From Holdemania massiliensis (GTDB lineage: Bacteria > Bacillota_I > Bacilli_A > Erysipelotrichales > Erysipelotrichaceae): a stretch of DNA of 64,000 nucleotides. The position numbers and the translations under genes were made by a program. The stretch spans positions 2,356,001 to 2,420,000 of the forward strand of contig NZ_JAKNTK010000001.1 in assembly GCF_022440805.1 (NCBI RefSeq), in the 5' to 3' direction. Positions 45,063 to 53,793 of this stretch are shown one piece after another. The notes beneath the pieces were generated by a model that did no database searches, was not told the DNA's origin, and saw only the letters and a program-made list of their open reading frames with translations. The stretch's first letter is position 1. Each line of letters opens with the position of its first letter.

Positions 45063-45508
45063 TGATTTTTCTCCCATTCTTCAATCATTTCCTGCATCGC
45101 TTTCCAGCCGATCGTCGCACATTTGATGCGATTGGCCTGCTTGCTGACATTTTTAAAGGCAATTGCCTCCTGCAGCAGCTCTGGATCATAATTCTGCTCT
45201 TCAATCATCGCAAAGTAATCGGCGATGATCGCTTTGGCTTCAGCAATGCTTTTGCCTTTGAGCAGCTCCGTCATAATCGAGGTGGACGAAGTGGAAATCG
45301 TACAGGCCACCCCATCAAAACGCACGTCTTCAATGCTGCCGGCAGGATTGATCTTGGACTGCACTGTAATATCGTCAATACAGGATTCTGAAGCCATGTG
45401 TACCTGATGATAGCCCGATTCTTCCGTCAGCTGGTGATTGTGGGGATATTGATAATGATCCATGATGATCTGACGCAGGATCATCGGATCGTCTAACATA
45501 CTGGACAT
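45059..45508 (-). CDS. sufU: SufU zinc-dependent sulfur transfer protein
   Basis: Accepts sulfur from SufS and passes it to SufB (149 residues, normal). It is IscU-like, with three conserved Cys in [20 protein letters not shown] and IKCATIGW; together with Asp in the first motif they bind zinc. The insertion between the second and third Cys is typical of SufU rather than IscU. A ribosome site AAAGGAGG precedes the ATG. Lies between sufS (18 bases) and sufB (overlap). Confidence 0.96.
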   Translation of the reverse strand: MSSMLDDPMILRQIIMDHYQYPHNHQLTEESGYHQVHMASESCIDDITVQSKINPAGSIEDVRFDGVACTISTSSTSIMTELLKGKSIAEAKAIIADYFAMIEEQNYDPELLQEAIAFKNVSKQANRIKCATIGWKAMQEMIEEWEKNQ

Positions 45509-45525
45509 AAACTTCCTCCTTTCAA

Positions 45526-46758
45526 TCAGAAGAACAGTCCGACGCAGTTTTCCAGCGTGATTTCACTGCACGCCTGGACAAACCGGTCGACGTCTTCTTT
45601 GGTGTTGTAAAAATACAAACTGGCACGGATCGTTTCCGAGGTTTTTAAGACATTGAGCAAAATTTTTGCACAATGATTGCCGGAACGCACAGCGATCCCC
45701 TGAGAATTCAGATAGCCCGCCGCATCCTGGGCAAAGACATCCTTCACATTAAAGGCGATGATGCCGGTCGGCGAGGTTGGGTTATACAGAATCAGATTAT
45801 CCAGTTTTTTCAGTTTTTCAATCGCATAGGCCTTCAGCTCATGCTCATAGGCCTGAATCTGTTCCATTCCGATGCTTTCCAGATAGCGCACGGCCTGCTG
45901 CAGACCCAGTACCCCTTCAATGTTGGGCGTTCCGGCTTCAAATTTATACGGCGCGTCTTTGAGCAGGATGTTGCCGCACATATCAAAGCGGGCGTTGCTG
46001 CCGCCCCCGAGCATAAACGGATCGGTTTTCTGCAGCAGCTCATATTTTCCATACAACACGCCGATGCCGGTTGGACCGCACATCTTATGCGCGCTGAAAG
46101 CTAAGAAATCCACGCCCCAGGCCTGGACGTCGGTCGGCGTATGCGGCACGGACTGCGCACCATCACAGACAACAATCGCTCCGTTTTCATGCGCAATCCG
46201 GGTCATTTCTTCAATCGGGGCAACATAGCCCAGCACATTGGTAATGTCCGCCACCGCGACGATCTTGACGTTCTCATGCATCGCCTGACGGAAGTTGTCC
46301 AGGGTCAGCTGACCGTCCTCGGTTAAAGGGATATATTCAATTTTAGCGCCGGTTTCTTCCGCCACTTTAAACCAGGGCAAAATGTTGGAGGCATGTTCCG
46401 CCTCCGTCGACAAAATAACATCTCCGGCTTTTAAATATTTCCGGCCATAGCCATACGCCACTAAATTCAGCGAAGCGCTGGCTCCGGCGGTAAAGACAAT
46501 TTCTTTCGGCTGGGCATGGATAAACCGCGCGACATCCTCACGGGTCTTTTCATAGGCTTCCGAGACCTGGTAGGAAATCTCATAGTCCCCGCGGTGCACG
46601 TTCGCAGTTTGATCGGTATAGTAACGCACGACAGCGTCGATCACACACTGCGGCTTAAACGTGGTCGCCGCGTTGTCCAGATACACTAACGGATGCGACT
46701 GCATCGTGTGATGGTGAAGCATTGGAAAATCCTGTCTTATTTTGAGGACGTCAAACAT
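45526..46758 (-). CDS. sufS: Cysteine desulfurase SufS
   Basis: PLP-dependent group II cysteine desulfurase that takes sulfur from cysteine (410 residues). The PLP lysine lies in FSAHKMCGPTGIG near 230, the catalytic Cys in RSGNHCAKILL near 363. It overlaps sufD by 22 bases and is directly followed by sufU, its sulfur acceptor. Confidence 0.96.
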   Translation of the reverse strand: MFDVLKIRQDFPMLHHHTMQSHPLVYLDNAATTFKPQCVIDAVVRYYTDQTANVHRGDYEISYQVSEAYEKTREDVARFIHAQPKEIVFTAGASASLNLVAYGYGRKYLKAGDVILSTEAEHASNILPWFKVAEETGAKIEYIPLTEDGQLTLDNFRQAMHENVKIVAVADITNVLGYVAPIEEMTRIAHENGAIVVCDGAQSVPHTPTDVQAWGVDFLAFSAHKMCGPTGIGVLYGKYELLQKTDPFMLGGGSNARFDMCGNILLKDAPYKFEAGTPNIEGVLGLQQAVRYLESIGMEQIQAYEHELKAYAIEKLKKLDNLILYNPTSPTGIIAFNVKDVFAQDAAGYLNSQGIAVRSGNHCAKILLNVLKTSETIRASLYFYNTKEDVDRFVQACSEITLENCVGLFF

Positions 46759-47576
46759 ACTTCATTCACCTTCGTTTCAATTTCCTGCGCCAAGGCCTTC
46801 TGCAGATCCGGATCTTCACTGATCCGCACAATCGGCAGTAAATATCCGATGGTAACCAGGCGGATCGCCTCGTCTTCGCTTAAGCCGCGGCTTTGCAGAT
46901 AATACATCTGGTTTTCATCCATCTGTCCGATCGTCGTCGCATGGCTGGCTTCCACGTCGTTTTCATCAATTAAGAGCTTCGGCAGAATCGAAGCCGTCTG
47001 TTTGGCGTCAAAGGTCAGCGCCCGGCTGGTCTGATGACTCTTCGATCCGCGGGCACCCTTATCAATCTTGCCGGTCGCCTCCATGCGGTACCGTCCGCCC
47101 TGCAGCACAATGCTGTAATTCTCCATGATCCCGCTGGTCTGCCCAGCTTCATGAATACAGTCGATCACAAACCGTTTTTCCGTCTGGGCAATCACAGCGG
47201 ACTGCAGCAAGGCTTCCGCACCCGGTTCCTTGAGCATGGTTTTTGAGGACTGCTCAACCGTACCCGGATTGAGCTGGACATAAGCCGCCTTGAACTGGGC
47301 GTCGCGGTAGACTTCATTTTCCTCAGTGATCGTGATCGGTGCACTGCTTTCATTCCAATACAGCAGTGTAACATGGCTGTCAGCTTCCGCTTTCACCCTA
47401 ATCGTCAAGGCACTGGCCTGACGGATCCGCACAACCACAGAGCAGTGGCACTGTTTCGGTGCGCTCAAAGCTAGGATCAGCGGCGCGGATGCATCAATGA
47501 CAATCTCACGGATCTGGGAATCTAAGACAACGGGACTGACCGGACTTTCATGCAGGGTCAGCACTGTTTCAGTCAT
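46737..47576 (-). CDS. sufD: Fe-S assembly protein SufD
   Basis: Partner of SufB in the scaffold complex. At 279 residues it is shorter than the 360-430 usual in Bacilli, lacking most of the N-terminal helical part; the beta-helix region and the C terminus RGLSEDEAIRLVTIGYLLPIV are intact. It may represent a minimal SufD. The start overlaps sufC by eight bases. The suf order C-D-S-U-B matches Bacillota. Confidence 0.9.
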   Translation of the reverse strand: MTETVLTLHESPVSPVVLDSQIREIVIDASAPLILALSAPKQCHCSVVVRIRQASALTIRVKAEADSHVTLLYWNESSAPITITEENEVYRDAQFKAAYVQLNPGTVEQSSKTMLKEPGAEALLQSAVIAQTEKRFVIDCIHEAGQTSGIMENYSIVLQGGRYRMEATGKIDKGARGSKSHQTSRALTFDAKQTASILPKLLIDENDVEASHATTIGQMDENQMYYLQSRGLSEDEAIRLVTIGYLLPIVRISEDPDLQKALAQEIETKVNEVCLTSSK

Positions 47577-48396
47577 GCTTGCGGCCCCTTGCGCTGGCGG
47601 CGCAGCTGCCCAGCGTGAAGGTCAGCTTCACTTCTTCTTTCACCGGCTGCAGATCCAACTGTTGATACAGCCAGTCATAGCCGTCCTGATCAATCTTCTG
47701 AACCAGCGTTTCATCGCCTTCCATGACAATCCGGCCGTTGATCAGCACGTGCGCATGCGTCGGCTTCAACAACTGATAGAAGCGTTCATAGTGGGAAACG
47801 ACCACCAGACCCAATCCGGTTTCCTGCTGCATTTGGTTGACCGCATCCGCAACAATTTTCAAAGCATCGACGTCCAGACCGCTGTCGATCTCATCAAGCA
47901 TTGCCAAGGACGGCTTCAGCATTTTCATCTGGACGATCTCGTTGCGTTTTTTCTCACCGCCGGAAAAGCCTTCATTGAGGAAACGATGCGCTAAGTCCGG
48001 CTTCATCTGCAGATCCTGAATCGTCTTTTCCATTTCCTTGATAAAAGCAAACAAAGAAATCGGATTTTCCCGACGGGCATTCATCGCCGCACGCAAAAAG
48101 TCAGAGTTGGTGACTCCCGGCACTTCCTGCGGATACTGCATCGCCAGAAACAAACCGGCGCGGCTGCGTTCATCCACGCTCATTTCCAATACGTTGCGGC
48201 CATCCAGTTCAATTGTACCTTGGGTCACGGTATATTTCGGATGACCCATAATCGCCGCCAGCAAGGTGGATTTGCCATTGCCGTTCGGCCCCATTAAAGC
48301 ATGTATTTCATGATCAGCGACAGTCAGATCAATCCCTTTCAGGATCTCCTTGCCTTCGACCTCAACATGAAGATTTTTAATCATCAGCTGACTCAT
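47569..48396 (-). CDS. sufC: Fe-S assembly ATPase SufC
   Basis: ABC-type ATPase of the SufBCD complex (275 residues). Walker A is GPNGNGKST near 35-43, the signature FSGGEKKRNEI near 144, and Walker B LAMLDEIDSGLD near 165. The family is normally about 250 residues; the extra C-terminal ~25 residues, ending in ASARGRKHD, are unusual and read into sufD, so they may be a read-out of the overlap. The ATG at 48396 has AAAGGATGAG upstream. First gene of the operon. Confidence 0.95.
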   Translation of the reverse strand: MSQLMIKNLHVEVEGKEILKGIDLTVADHEIHALMGPNGNGKSTLLAAIMGHPKYTVTQGTIELDGRNVLEMSVDERSRAGLFLAMQYPQEVPGVTNSDFLRAAMNARRENPISLFAFIKEMEKTIQDLQMKPDLAHRFLNEGFSGGEKKRNEIVQMKMLKPSLAMLDEIDSGLDVDALKIVADAVNQMQQETGLGLVVVSHYERFYQLLKPTHAHVLINGRIVMEGDETLVQKIDQDGYDWLYQQLDLQPVKEEVKLTFTLGSCAASARGRKHD

Positions 48397-48455
48397 TCTC
48401 TCATCCTTTCCGCTCATGATTCGAGTTGTTATTCAGACAAAAAATGTCCAGAATG

Positions 48456-48464
48456 ATTATAGCA
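48456..48464 (-). promoter_or_regulatory. Extended -10 promoter of the suf operon
   Basis: TGCTATAAT on the minus strand is an extended -10 element; no good -35 lies 16-18 bases upstream. It is about 60 bases before sufC. Confidence 0.6.
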
Positions 48465-48610
48465 TATTCTGTTTCAGGATGTGCGGATTATTATCTCTCT
48501 AAACCCGCCTGCCGAGCGTCTTTTTCCCCTTTTTCTTCCAGGGATGATGGAAAAACGCGCCCAAATGAGGTTGTTCACATAAAATTCAGATAGAAAGGCT
48601 GCCGTTCAAA

Positions 48611-48639
48611 TTGCAAAGTCCCTGGAAATACCCTATAAT
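48611..48639 (+). promoter_or_regulatory. Promoter of the foldase pair
   Basis: TTGCAA and TATAAT are 17 bases apart; TTAGGAGGT follows as the ribosome site at 48651-48659. Confidence 0.8.
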
Positions 48640-48665
48640 AATAAAGTTCATTAGGAGGTACATTC

Positions 48666-49754
48666 ATGTTACAAACAATCAAAAAGTACTGGTTTGTGTG
48701 CCTTGTTGGCGTTCTGTTAATTGGAGCCAGCATTTATTTTGCATACGACCAGAACAAAGGAAAGCTCCCAGGAAAGACAGTCGGCGGCGAGGACGTCGTG
48801 TTCTCGATCGGCGAAGAGGATATCACAGCCGGTGAGTTCTATGACACACTGTTTAACGAAATGGGCGTAGCCGGCGTCTACCAGTTCATGGAGAAAGCGG
48901 TCGTTGACCCATCCATTGAAACCACCGAGGAAATGAAGACGCAGGCCAAGACCTACGCGGATTCGATTACTGCTCAGTATCAGTCCACTTATGGTGATGA
49001 GTACAAGGATATGCTGCTGACGGCCCTCAACGGCGTGGGCTACAGTAAGCTTTCAGAGCTGACCGACTACTTCATCCATATTCAGAAAACGCAGCAAATG
49101 ATCAAAAATTACATCAACGATCATGCCGACGAATACATCCCGGCCTATGTTGAAGCCAAGAAGCCGCGGATCGTCAGCCATATTTTAATTAAGATGGATG
49201 ATCCGGCGAACCCAACCGAAGAAGAAACGAACCGTGTCAACGCTGTTAAGGATGCCTTAGCGAGCGGCCGGGATTTCGGTGAAGTCGCTCAGGAATTATC
49301 TGAGGATTCCGGGTCCGCCGTTCAGAATGGCTCAATCGGTTATATGGATGCGGATACGCAGTTGGTTTCGCCATTCTTAGAAACCGCCTTGGCGATGAAT
49401 GAAGGCGATGTCAGCGAATGGATTCAGACAACTTATGGCTGGCACATCATTCAATGCGATGTTTCCGATGTTGAATCCTTAAAAGAATATGATGAATTCT
49501 ACGATGCTTTGGCCACCTATTATCCAAACCTGCAGCCGAAGGTCGTCTGGGAAAAAGCCCAGGAAATGGATCTGGACTTCAAGGGCAATGAAGCGCTGCA
49601 GAACAAATTGCTGATCTACATGGGATTAAATGAAACTAACGAACCGGAAGATCAGCCGGAAAATACCGACAATGCTGACAATCCGGATGGCGATCAGGAC
49701 AACGCTGAAGGTCAGCCGCAGGATAATCAGGATGAGCAGGGAGGAAACGAATAA
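48666..49754 (+). CDS. PrsA-like membrane-anchored peptidyl-prolyl isomerase
   Basis: Extracellular folding factor of 362 residues. The N terminus has a hydrophobic segment (about 10-28, VCLVGVLLIGASIYFAY) with no lipobox, so it is a membrane anchor. A SurA-N-like helical region is followed by a parvulin domain at about 170-270 (ILIKMDDPANPTEEE, LSEDSGSAVQNGSIGYM, FLETALAMNEGDVSEWI, YGWHIIQ). The acidic C-terminal tail (rich in Asp, Asn, Glu and Gln, about 325-362) is unusual. It overlaps the next foldase start by one base. Substrates are likely secreted proteins and cell-wall enzymes. Confidence 0.9.
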   Translation: MLQTIKKYWFVCLVGVLLIGASIYFAYDQNKGKLPGKTVGGEDVVFSIGEEDITAGEFYDTLFNEMGVAGVYQFMEKAVVDPSIETTEEMKTQAKTYADSITAQYQSTYGDEYKDMLLTALNGVGYSKLSELTDYFIHIQKTQQMIKNYINDHADEYIPAYVEAKKPRIVSHILIKMDDPANPTEEETNRVNAVKDALASGRDFGEVAQELSEDSGSAVQNGSIGYMDADTQLVSPFLETALAMNEGDVSEWIQTTYGWHIIQCDVSDVESLKEYDEFYDALATYYPNLQPKVVWEKAQEMDLDFKGNEALQNKLLIYMGLNETNEPEDQPENTDNADNPDGDQDNAEGQPQDNQDEQGGNE

Positions 49755-50617
49755 TGAAGAAGCTAGTTCTTTTAGCCCTTGGGGCCTTATTGTTAGCGGG
49801 CTGCAGCGATGCGCGCGCGTCCCTGAAAGATCCGAAAACCGCAGTCTTCTCAGTCGGCGGTCAGACCTTAACCAAAGGCGAGATGTACAACTTCATGCTG
49901 GCGCGGGATGCCGGCTACTTCACGATCAATGAAGCCAAGAAAGTCATTTTTGAAAAAGAAGTTCCAGTCACCGATGAAATGCGCAGCGAAGCGGAAGAAA
50001 CGCTGAACACGTATAAAACGATGCTGGGCGATTCCTTTGCCAGCTATCTGCAGTCTTATGGCTTTGCGGATGAAGAAGAATATTTGAACAACAGCCTGTT
50101 ATTGAGCCTGCAGTCGCAGGAATTGACAAAGGTTTATGTCAACGAGAAGTTTTCTGATCTGGTAACCCGGTATGCTCCAAAGAAAATCCGGATTATGCAG
50201 TTCACGGATCAGGATACTGCCAACCAAGCGCTGGAGCAGGTCAAGGGCGGCGCTAACTTTGAAGAAACAGCGACAAGCTTAGGCTCCAGCGTTTCTGCCG
50301 CAGAGACGATCGCTACGACGCAGAGCAGCTATGCCACCAACGTGCTGTCCTACCTGTCAGTGATTACGGATCCGACCTTGTCGGATGTCATCGCAGATGA
50401 CAACGGCGCTAATTTCTACATCATCCAGGTCATTGCCACAGATGCTAACAGCTTCAAGGACGAAGCTGTCGATACGATCTCCGCGATCAGCGCTCTGTCT
50501 TCGGAATCTTCCATCTACTACTTTGAAAAATACAACTTCACAGTGTATGACAAGACGATCTTTGATCAGCTGCAGTCTAATTATGCAGATTATCTGATCC
50601 AAGCAAAATCGAAATAA
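49754..50617 (+). CDS. SurA/PrsA-like lipoprotein foldase without clear parvulin motif
   Basis: Second folding factor of 287 residues. Lipobox LLAGC at Cys17 makes it a lipoprotein. Residues 30-135 match the SurA-N helical domain (FSVGGQTLTKGEMYNFML). The C-terminal region (about 150-245) has a parvulin-like outline (RIMQFTDQDTANQALEQVKGG, NFEETATSLGSS) but the catalytic surroundings are poorly kept, so it may act as a chaperone without isomerase activity. It starts with ATG overlapping the stop of the previous gene. The two form a tandem pair made by gene duplication. Confidence 0.85.
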   Translation: MKKLVLLALGALLLAGCSDARASLKDPKTAVFSVGGQTLTKGEMYNFMLARDAGYFTINEAKKVIFEKEVPVTDEMRSEAEETLNTYKTMLGDSFASYLQSYGFADEEEYLNNSLLLSLQSQELTKVYVNEKFSDLVTRYAPKKIRIMQFTDQDTANQALEQVKGGANFEETATSLGSSVSAAETIATTQSSYATNVLSYLSVITDPTLSDVIADDNGANFYIIQVIATDANSFKDEAVDTISAISALSSESSIYYFEKYNFTVYDKTIFDQLQSNYADYLIQAKSK

Positions 50618-50623
50618 ACGCAG

Positions 50624-50667
50624 AAAGACCTGAGGTTTTGCATAAGCAAAAATCCCAGGTCTTTTTT
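50624..50667 (+). terminator. Terminator of the foldase pair
   Basis: AAAGACCTGaGG pairs with CCcAGGTCTTT around an A/T-rich loop with its own small GC-poor stem (TTTTGC/GCAAAA); TTTTTT follows. Confidence 0.85.
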
Positions 50668-50800
50668 ATTGTCTCAGGGAATAAATTGTTTTCTTATTCT
50701 CATGCTGAATAAGCACTGCGAATATTTTTCCAATCCCTGTGTCAAAGCTGGAAAACTATTCCGCTTTCCTCTATAATAAAGGGCATGGAGGAATAGGAAT

Positions 50801-51907
50801 ATGGAGAAAGCAAAAGTTTATACAACGGATTTGAGAACACATGGAACCACCAGTCTGTTAGACAAGCTGGAACGCTTAGTCAAACAGGCCGGGATTGAAA
50901 ATCTGGACTTCCAGGATAAATATGTCGCGATTAAAATTCACTTTGGAGAACCGGGAAATCTCGCTTATCTGCGGCCTAATTATGCACACCGCATCGTTGA
51001 TGTCATTAAAGCCCTGGGCGGCAAGCCGTTTCTGACCGACTGCAACACGCTGTACGTCGGCGGTCGTAAGAATGCTTTAGATCATATTGAATCGGCCTAC
51101 CAGAATGGCTACAACCCGTTCAGCTGCGGCTGTCACATTCTGATTGCGGATGGATTGAAAGGCACGGATGAGGCCTTAGTTCCAATCCATCAGAAACATG
51201 TTCAGGAAGCTAAAATTGGCCGTGCTATCATGGACGCCGATATCTTTATCACCATGACTCATTTTAAAGGACATGAATCGACGGGTTTTGGCGGTACGCT
51301 GAAGAATATCGGCATGGGCTGCGGTTCCCGCGCCGGCAAGATGGAAATGCACAGCAGCTCCAAGCCGCAGGTGAATCCAGATCAGTGCCGCAGCTGCGGG
51401 ATGTGTCAGAAGATCTGTGCTCACAGCGCATTAAGCTTTGATGAGAATCACAAGATGCATATCGATCATAGCCGCTGTGTTGGCTGCGGCCGTTGCATCG
51501 GCATGTGCAACTTTGATGCGATCGAACCGATGAATGATGAAGCCAATGATATCCTCAATGAGAAGATCGCTGAATACTCCCTGGCTGTTGTTCAGGGTCG
51601 TCCGCACTTCCATATCAGCTTTGTCATGGATGTCTCCCCTTGCTGCGACTGTCACGCAGAGAATGACCTGCCGATTGTTCCGGATATTGGAATCTTCGCT
51701 TCCTTTGATCCCGTCGCTCTGGATCAAGCCTGCGTGGATGCCGTGAATCAGGCTCCGGTCATCGCTGGCAGCGTCTTGGACGAACACTCTCACGAGCATC
51801 ATGATCACTTTACCGATACCCATCCGGATACCAACTGGCAGTCCTGCTTAGCCCATGCCGAAGAAATCGGATTGGGTGTCCGGGAATACGAATTAATTCA
51901 CTGTTAA
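50801..51907 (+). CDS. DUF362 protein with two 4Fe-4S motifs
   Basis: A 368-residue cytoplasmic Fe-S protein of the DUF362 family, unknown function. Residues 1-185 are the DUF362 core (KYVAIKIHFGEPGN, MTHFKGHESTGFGG). Two ferredoxin-like clusters follow: C-x2-C-x2-C-x3-C in CRSCGMCQKIC and again in CVGCGRCIGMC, about 192-242. A His-rich segment (EHSHEHHDHF) lies near 330 and may bind metal. A weak -35 (TGGAAA) sits 17 bases before TATAAT, and GGAGGAA precedes the ATG. Followed by the HIT gene after 12 bases. Confidence 0.85.
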   Translation: MEKAKVYTTDLRTHGTTSLLDKLERLVKQAGIENLDFQDKYVAIKIHFGEPGNLAYLRPNYAHRIVDVIKALGGKPFLTDCNTLYVGGRKNALDHIESAYQNGYNPFSCGCHILIADGLKGTDEALVPIHQKHVQEAKIGRAIMDADIFITMTHFKGHESTGFGGTLKNIGMGCGSRAGKMEMHSSSKPQVNPDQCRSCGMCQKICAHSALSFDENHKMHIDHSRCVGCGRCIGMCNFDAIEPMNDEANDILNEKIAEYSLAVVQGRPHFHISFVMDVSPCCDCHAENDLPIVPDIGIFASFDPVALDQACVDAVNQAPVIAGSVLDEHSHEHHDHFTDTHPDTNWQSCLAHAEEIGLGVREYELIHC

Positions 51908-51919
51908 GGAGGAACTTCT

Positions 51920-52312
51920 ATGTGCATTTTCTGCGATATCATTCACCACGAAATCCCATCCAAGGTGGTCTATGAAGACGATCAAGTCTTAGCTATCTTA
52001 GACATCGCTCAGGTCACGAAAGGCCACACGCTTGTCATGCCGAAGAAACATGTTGAGAACTTACTGGAATGCGACGATGAAACCGCGGCTTACTTGATTC
52101 AGATAGTGAAGAAACTCGCCGTTCAAATTAAGGAAAGAACTGGTGCTGCAGCAGTTAACATTCTCAACAACAATGGCGAACTGGCTGGCCAAACAGTCAA
52201 GCACCTGCATTTCCATATCATTCCTCGCTATAGTGAGAACGATGCTTTCATTTGTGAGTTCAGAGAATCTGAAAAACAAGATTTGGATGGAGTATTAAAT
52301 TTGGTTAAATAG
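51920..52312 (+). CDS. HIT-family nucleotide hydrolase/transferase
   Basis: A 130-residue Hint-type HIT protein. The catalytic HxHxH is LHFHIIPRY near residue 97-100, and CxFC at the N terminus (CIFCDI) together with a later His may bind zinc. Hint enzymes hydrolyse nucleoside phosphoramidates such as aminoacyl-AMP. TAAGGAGG before the ATG overlaps the DUF362 stop, so they are co-transcribed. It is the last GC-rich gene before the AT-rich surface-polysaccharide region. Confidence 0.92.
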   Translation: MCIFCDIIHHEIPSKVVYEDDQVLAILDIAQVTKGHTLVMPKKHVENLLECDDETAAYLIQIVKKLAVQIKERTGAAAVNILNNNGELAGQTVKHLHFHIIPRYSENDAFICEFRESEKQDLDGVLNLVK

Positions 52313-52345
52313 GGTAGTTTTGACAGATATACCAAGAAATAAAGC

Positions 52346-52385
52346 AAAAAAAATGCGCAACTTCATAAGAAGAAAGCGCATTTTT
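52346..52385. terminator. Bidirectional terminator at the edge of the polysaccharide locus
   Basis: AAAAAAATGCGC pairs with GCGCATTTTT across a 16-base loop, with A and T runs at both ends. It ends both the HIT transcript and the leftward polysaccharide operon. Confidence 0.85.
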
Positions 52386-52425
52386 CATTGAACAATTAGC
52401 AACTAAAATTTTATTTTAGTATCGA

Positions 52426-53065
52426 TTACTTAATCTCAATTACTCTATCTTCATAAAAATCCATCATGACTCTAGCTGTAGCCAAAGTTATATTCTCAGT
52501 TAGGTAGTCCATTTTTTTCCCTTTGATAATAGCTTTTGCAAAGGCAACTAGTTCATAGCGAATACCTTCTCCATCTAGTTGATAAAAATACCTACGATTA
52601 TTCTGCGGATTCTCATATCTAATTTCAAAGTAATCTGTTTTCCACCAAGGGGCAGGCACATACACATAGCCTTTTGTTCCTGAAATCACCAATTCACCCT
52701 CGGATTTTACTCCTCTACCTACTTTTATAGAGGCTACAGAATTGGGATAAACAAAATCTATTTTCGTAAAAATATCAAACTTTAGTTCTTTATTTAAATA
52801 ATAACTTGCAATCTTTGCTTCGCTATAAGATGTTCCTAAAATTTGAAAAATAGGTAGCATTGCAGTGGGTCCCCAAGCACAGATACTGTTCCAAATATCG
52901 TGAAATCCAACTTCAGCATTATTTATATTACGAACACTTGTACAAGTTGCATCAATAGAAATTACCTTTCCTATCTTTCCGCTTTTTACAAGTAACAATA
53001 ACCTATTATATGCTGTTGCATAAGCTGTCTTTATAGACTCCATTAATACTAAATGTTTTTTTTTT
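52426..53065 (-). CDS. Gfo/Idh/MocA-type oxidoreductase C-terminal part, out of frame
   Basis: About 213 residues matching the C-terminal half of a Gfo/Idh/MocA oxidoreductase: MESIKTAYATAYNRLLLLV then KSGKIGKVISIDATC, and a DGEGIRYELVAFAKAI stretch, typical of the substrate domain. The N-terminal NAD-binding half is encoded by the upstream gene in another frame, and the two meet exactly at a run of ten adenines. With nine As the two would be one protein of about 460 residues. It may be expressed by slippage, by internal initiation at 53043, or be non-functional in this isolate. Confidence 0.78.
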
Positions 53066-53773
53066 CGCCAAAGCAAAAAGTTCTTTACTCTCCACAAGAG
53101 ACAATGTAAGCGGTGCTTCTACAAGAACGTGTTTTCCTGCTAATAATGCTTTTTTAATTTGTTCATAATGTAAATTTGGATGCGATAGCATATAAACAGC
53201 ATCGCATTTCTTAAGAAGTTCATTAAAATCATCAGTAAAAAAAGAAGTACGTTCTTTTAGCTCTTCTTTTATTTTCTCATTTGATGTACATATTCCAGAA
53301 ATTATTGTTCCATTTACAACTTCAAATTCATCACAATATTTATTCAGTATATTTTGTTCCTCGTCACCGATTAGCCCAATTCTTAACATTCTTTCTTTTG
53401 TTCTAATCTGAGTGCTCGAAATCCCTTCTGTCCTATCGAGATATACAACTTTACAATATTCCTTTAGATAATCAAAATACCCTATCCAATCTGAACCAAT
53501 TGTAAAAATATCTATATCATATCGTAAGATATCATCAATCTTTTGTCCTTCATATTCTTCAATAATTATTTGATCCGCAAGTCCAGTTTCACGAATTGCC
53601 TCAATTCGTTGTGTTAATGATTGCTGAAGATTTATTTTACCTCTTGTTTTATCATAATCATCGGATGTAACACCAACTATTAAAAAGTCACCTAAAGCTT
53701 TAGCTCTTTTAAGTAGTCTGATATGCCCATAATGGAGCATATCATATGACCCATAAGTAATAACTTTAATCAT
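53006..53773 (-). CDS. Nucleotidyltransferase fused to Gfo/Idh N-terminal half (frameshifted)
   Basis: The first ~130 residues are a TagD-like cytidylyltransferase: GSYDMLHYGHIRLLKRAKAL carries the HxGH motif and GISSTQIR resembles the ISTT-type RTEGISSTQI end motif; these enzymes form CDP-linked alcohols such as CDP-glycerol. Residues ~133-255 begin a Rossmann dehydrogenase of the Gfo/Idh type (RIGLIGDEEQN, then AVYMLSHPNLHYEQIKKALLAGKHVLVEAP). The frame stops shortly after the A-tract. I chose ATG at 53773 since it starts the conserved domain; a GTG 21 bases earlier is possible. Overlaps downstream of the aminotransferase gene. Confidence 0.85.
   Translation of the reverse strand: MIKVITYGSYDMLHYGHIRLLKRAKALGDFLIVGVTSDDYDKTRGKINLQQSLTQRIEAIRETGLADQIIIEEYEGQKIDDILRYDIDIFTIGSDWIGYFDYLKEYCKVVYLDRTEGISSTQIRTKERMLRIGLIGDEEQNILNKYCDEFEVVNGTIISGICTSNEKIKEELKERTSFFTDDFNELLKKCDAVYMLSHPNLHYEQIKKALLAGKHVLVEAPLTLSLVESKELFALAKKKTFSINGVYKDSLCNSI
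53056..53065 (-). other. Ten-adenine homopolymer at the frameshift
   Basis: The coding strand reads GGCG, ten As, CATTTAG. The upstream frame reads AAA-AAA-AAA-ACA-TTT and stops 15 codons later; loss of one A gives AAA-AAA-AAA-CAT-TTA, continuing into the Gfo/Idh C terminus. Such tracts are known sites of replication slippage (phase variation) and of polymerase slippage. A sequencing error is possible. Confidence 0.85.
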
Positions 53774-53793
53774 ATCTAATTCAATCCTGAACA

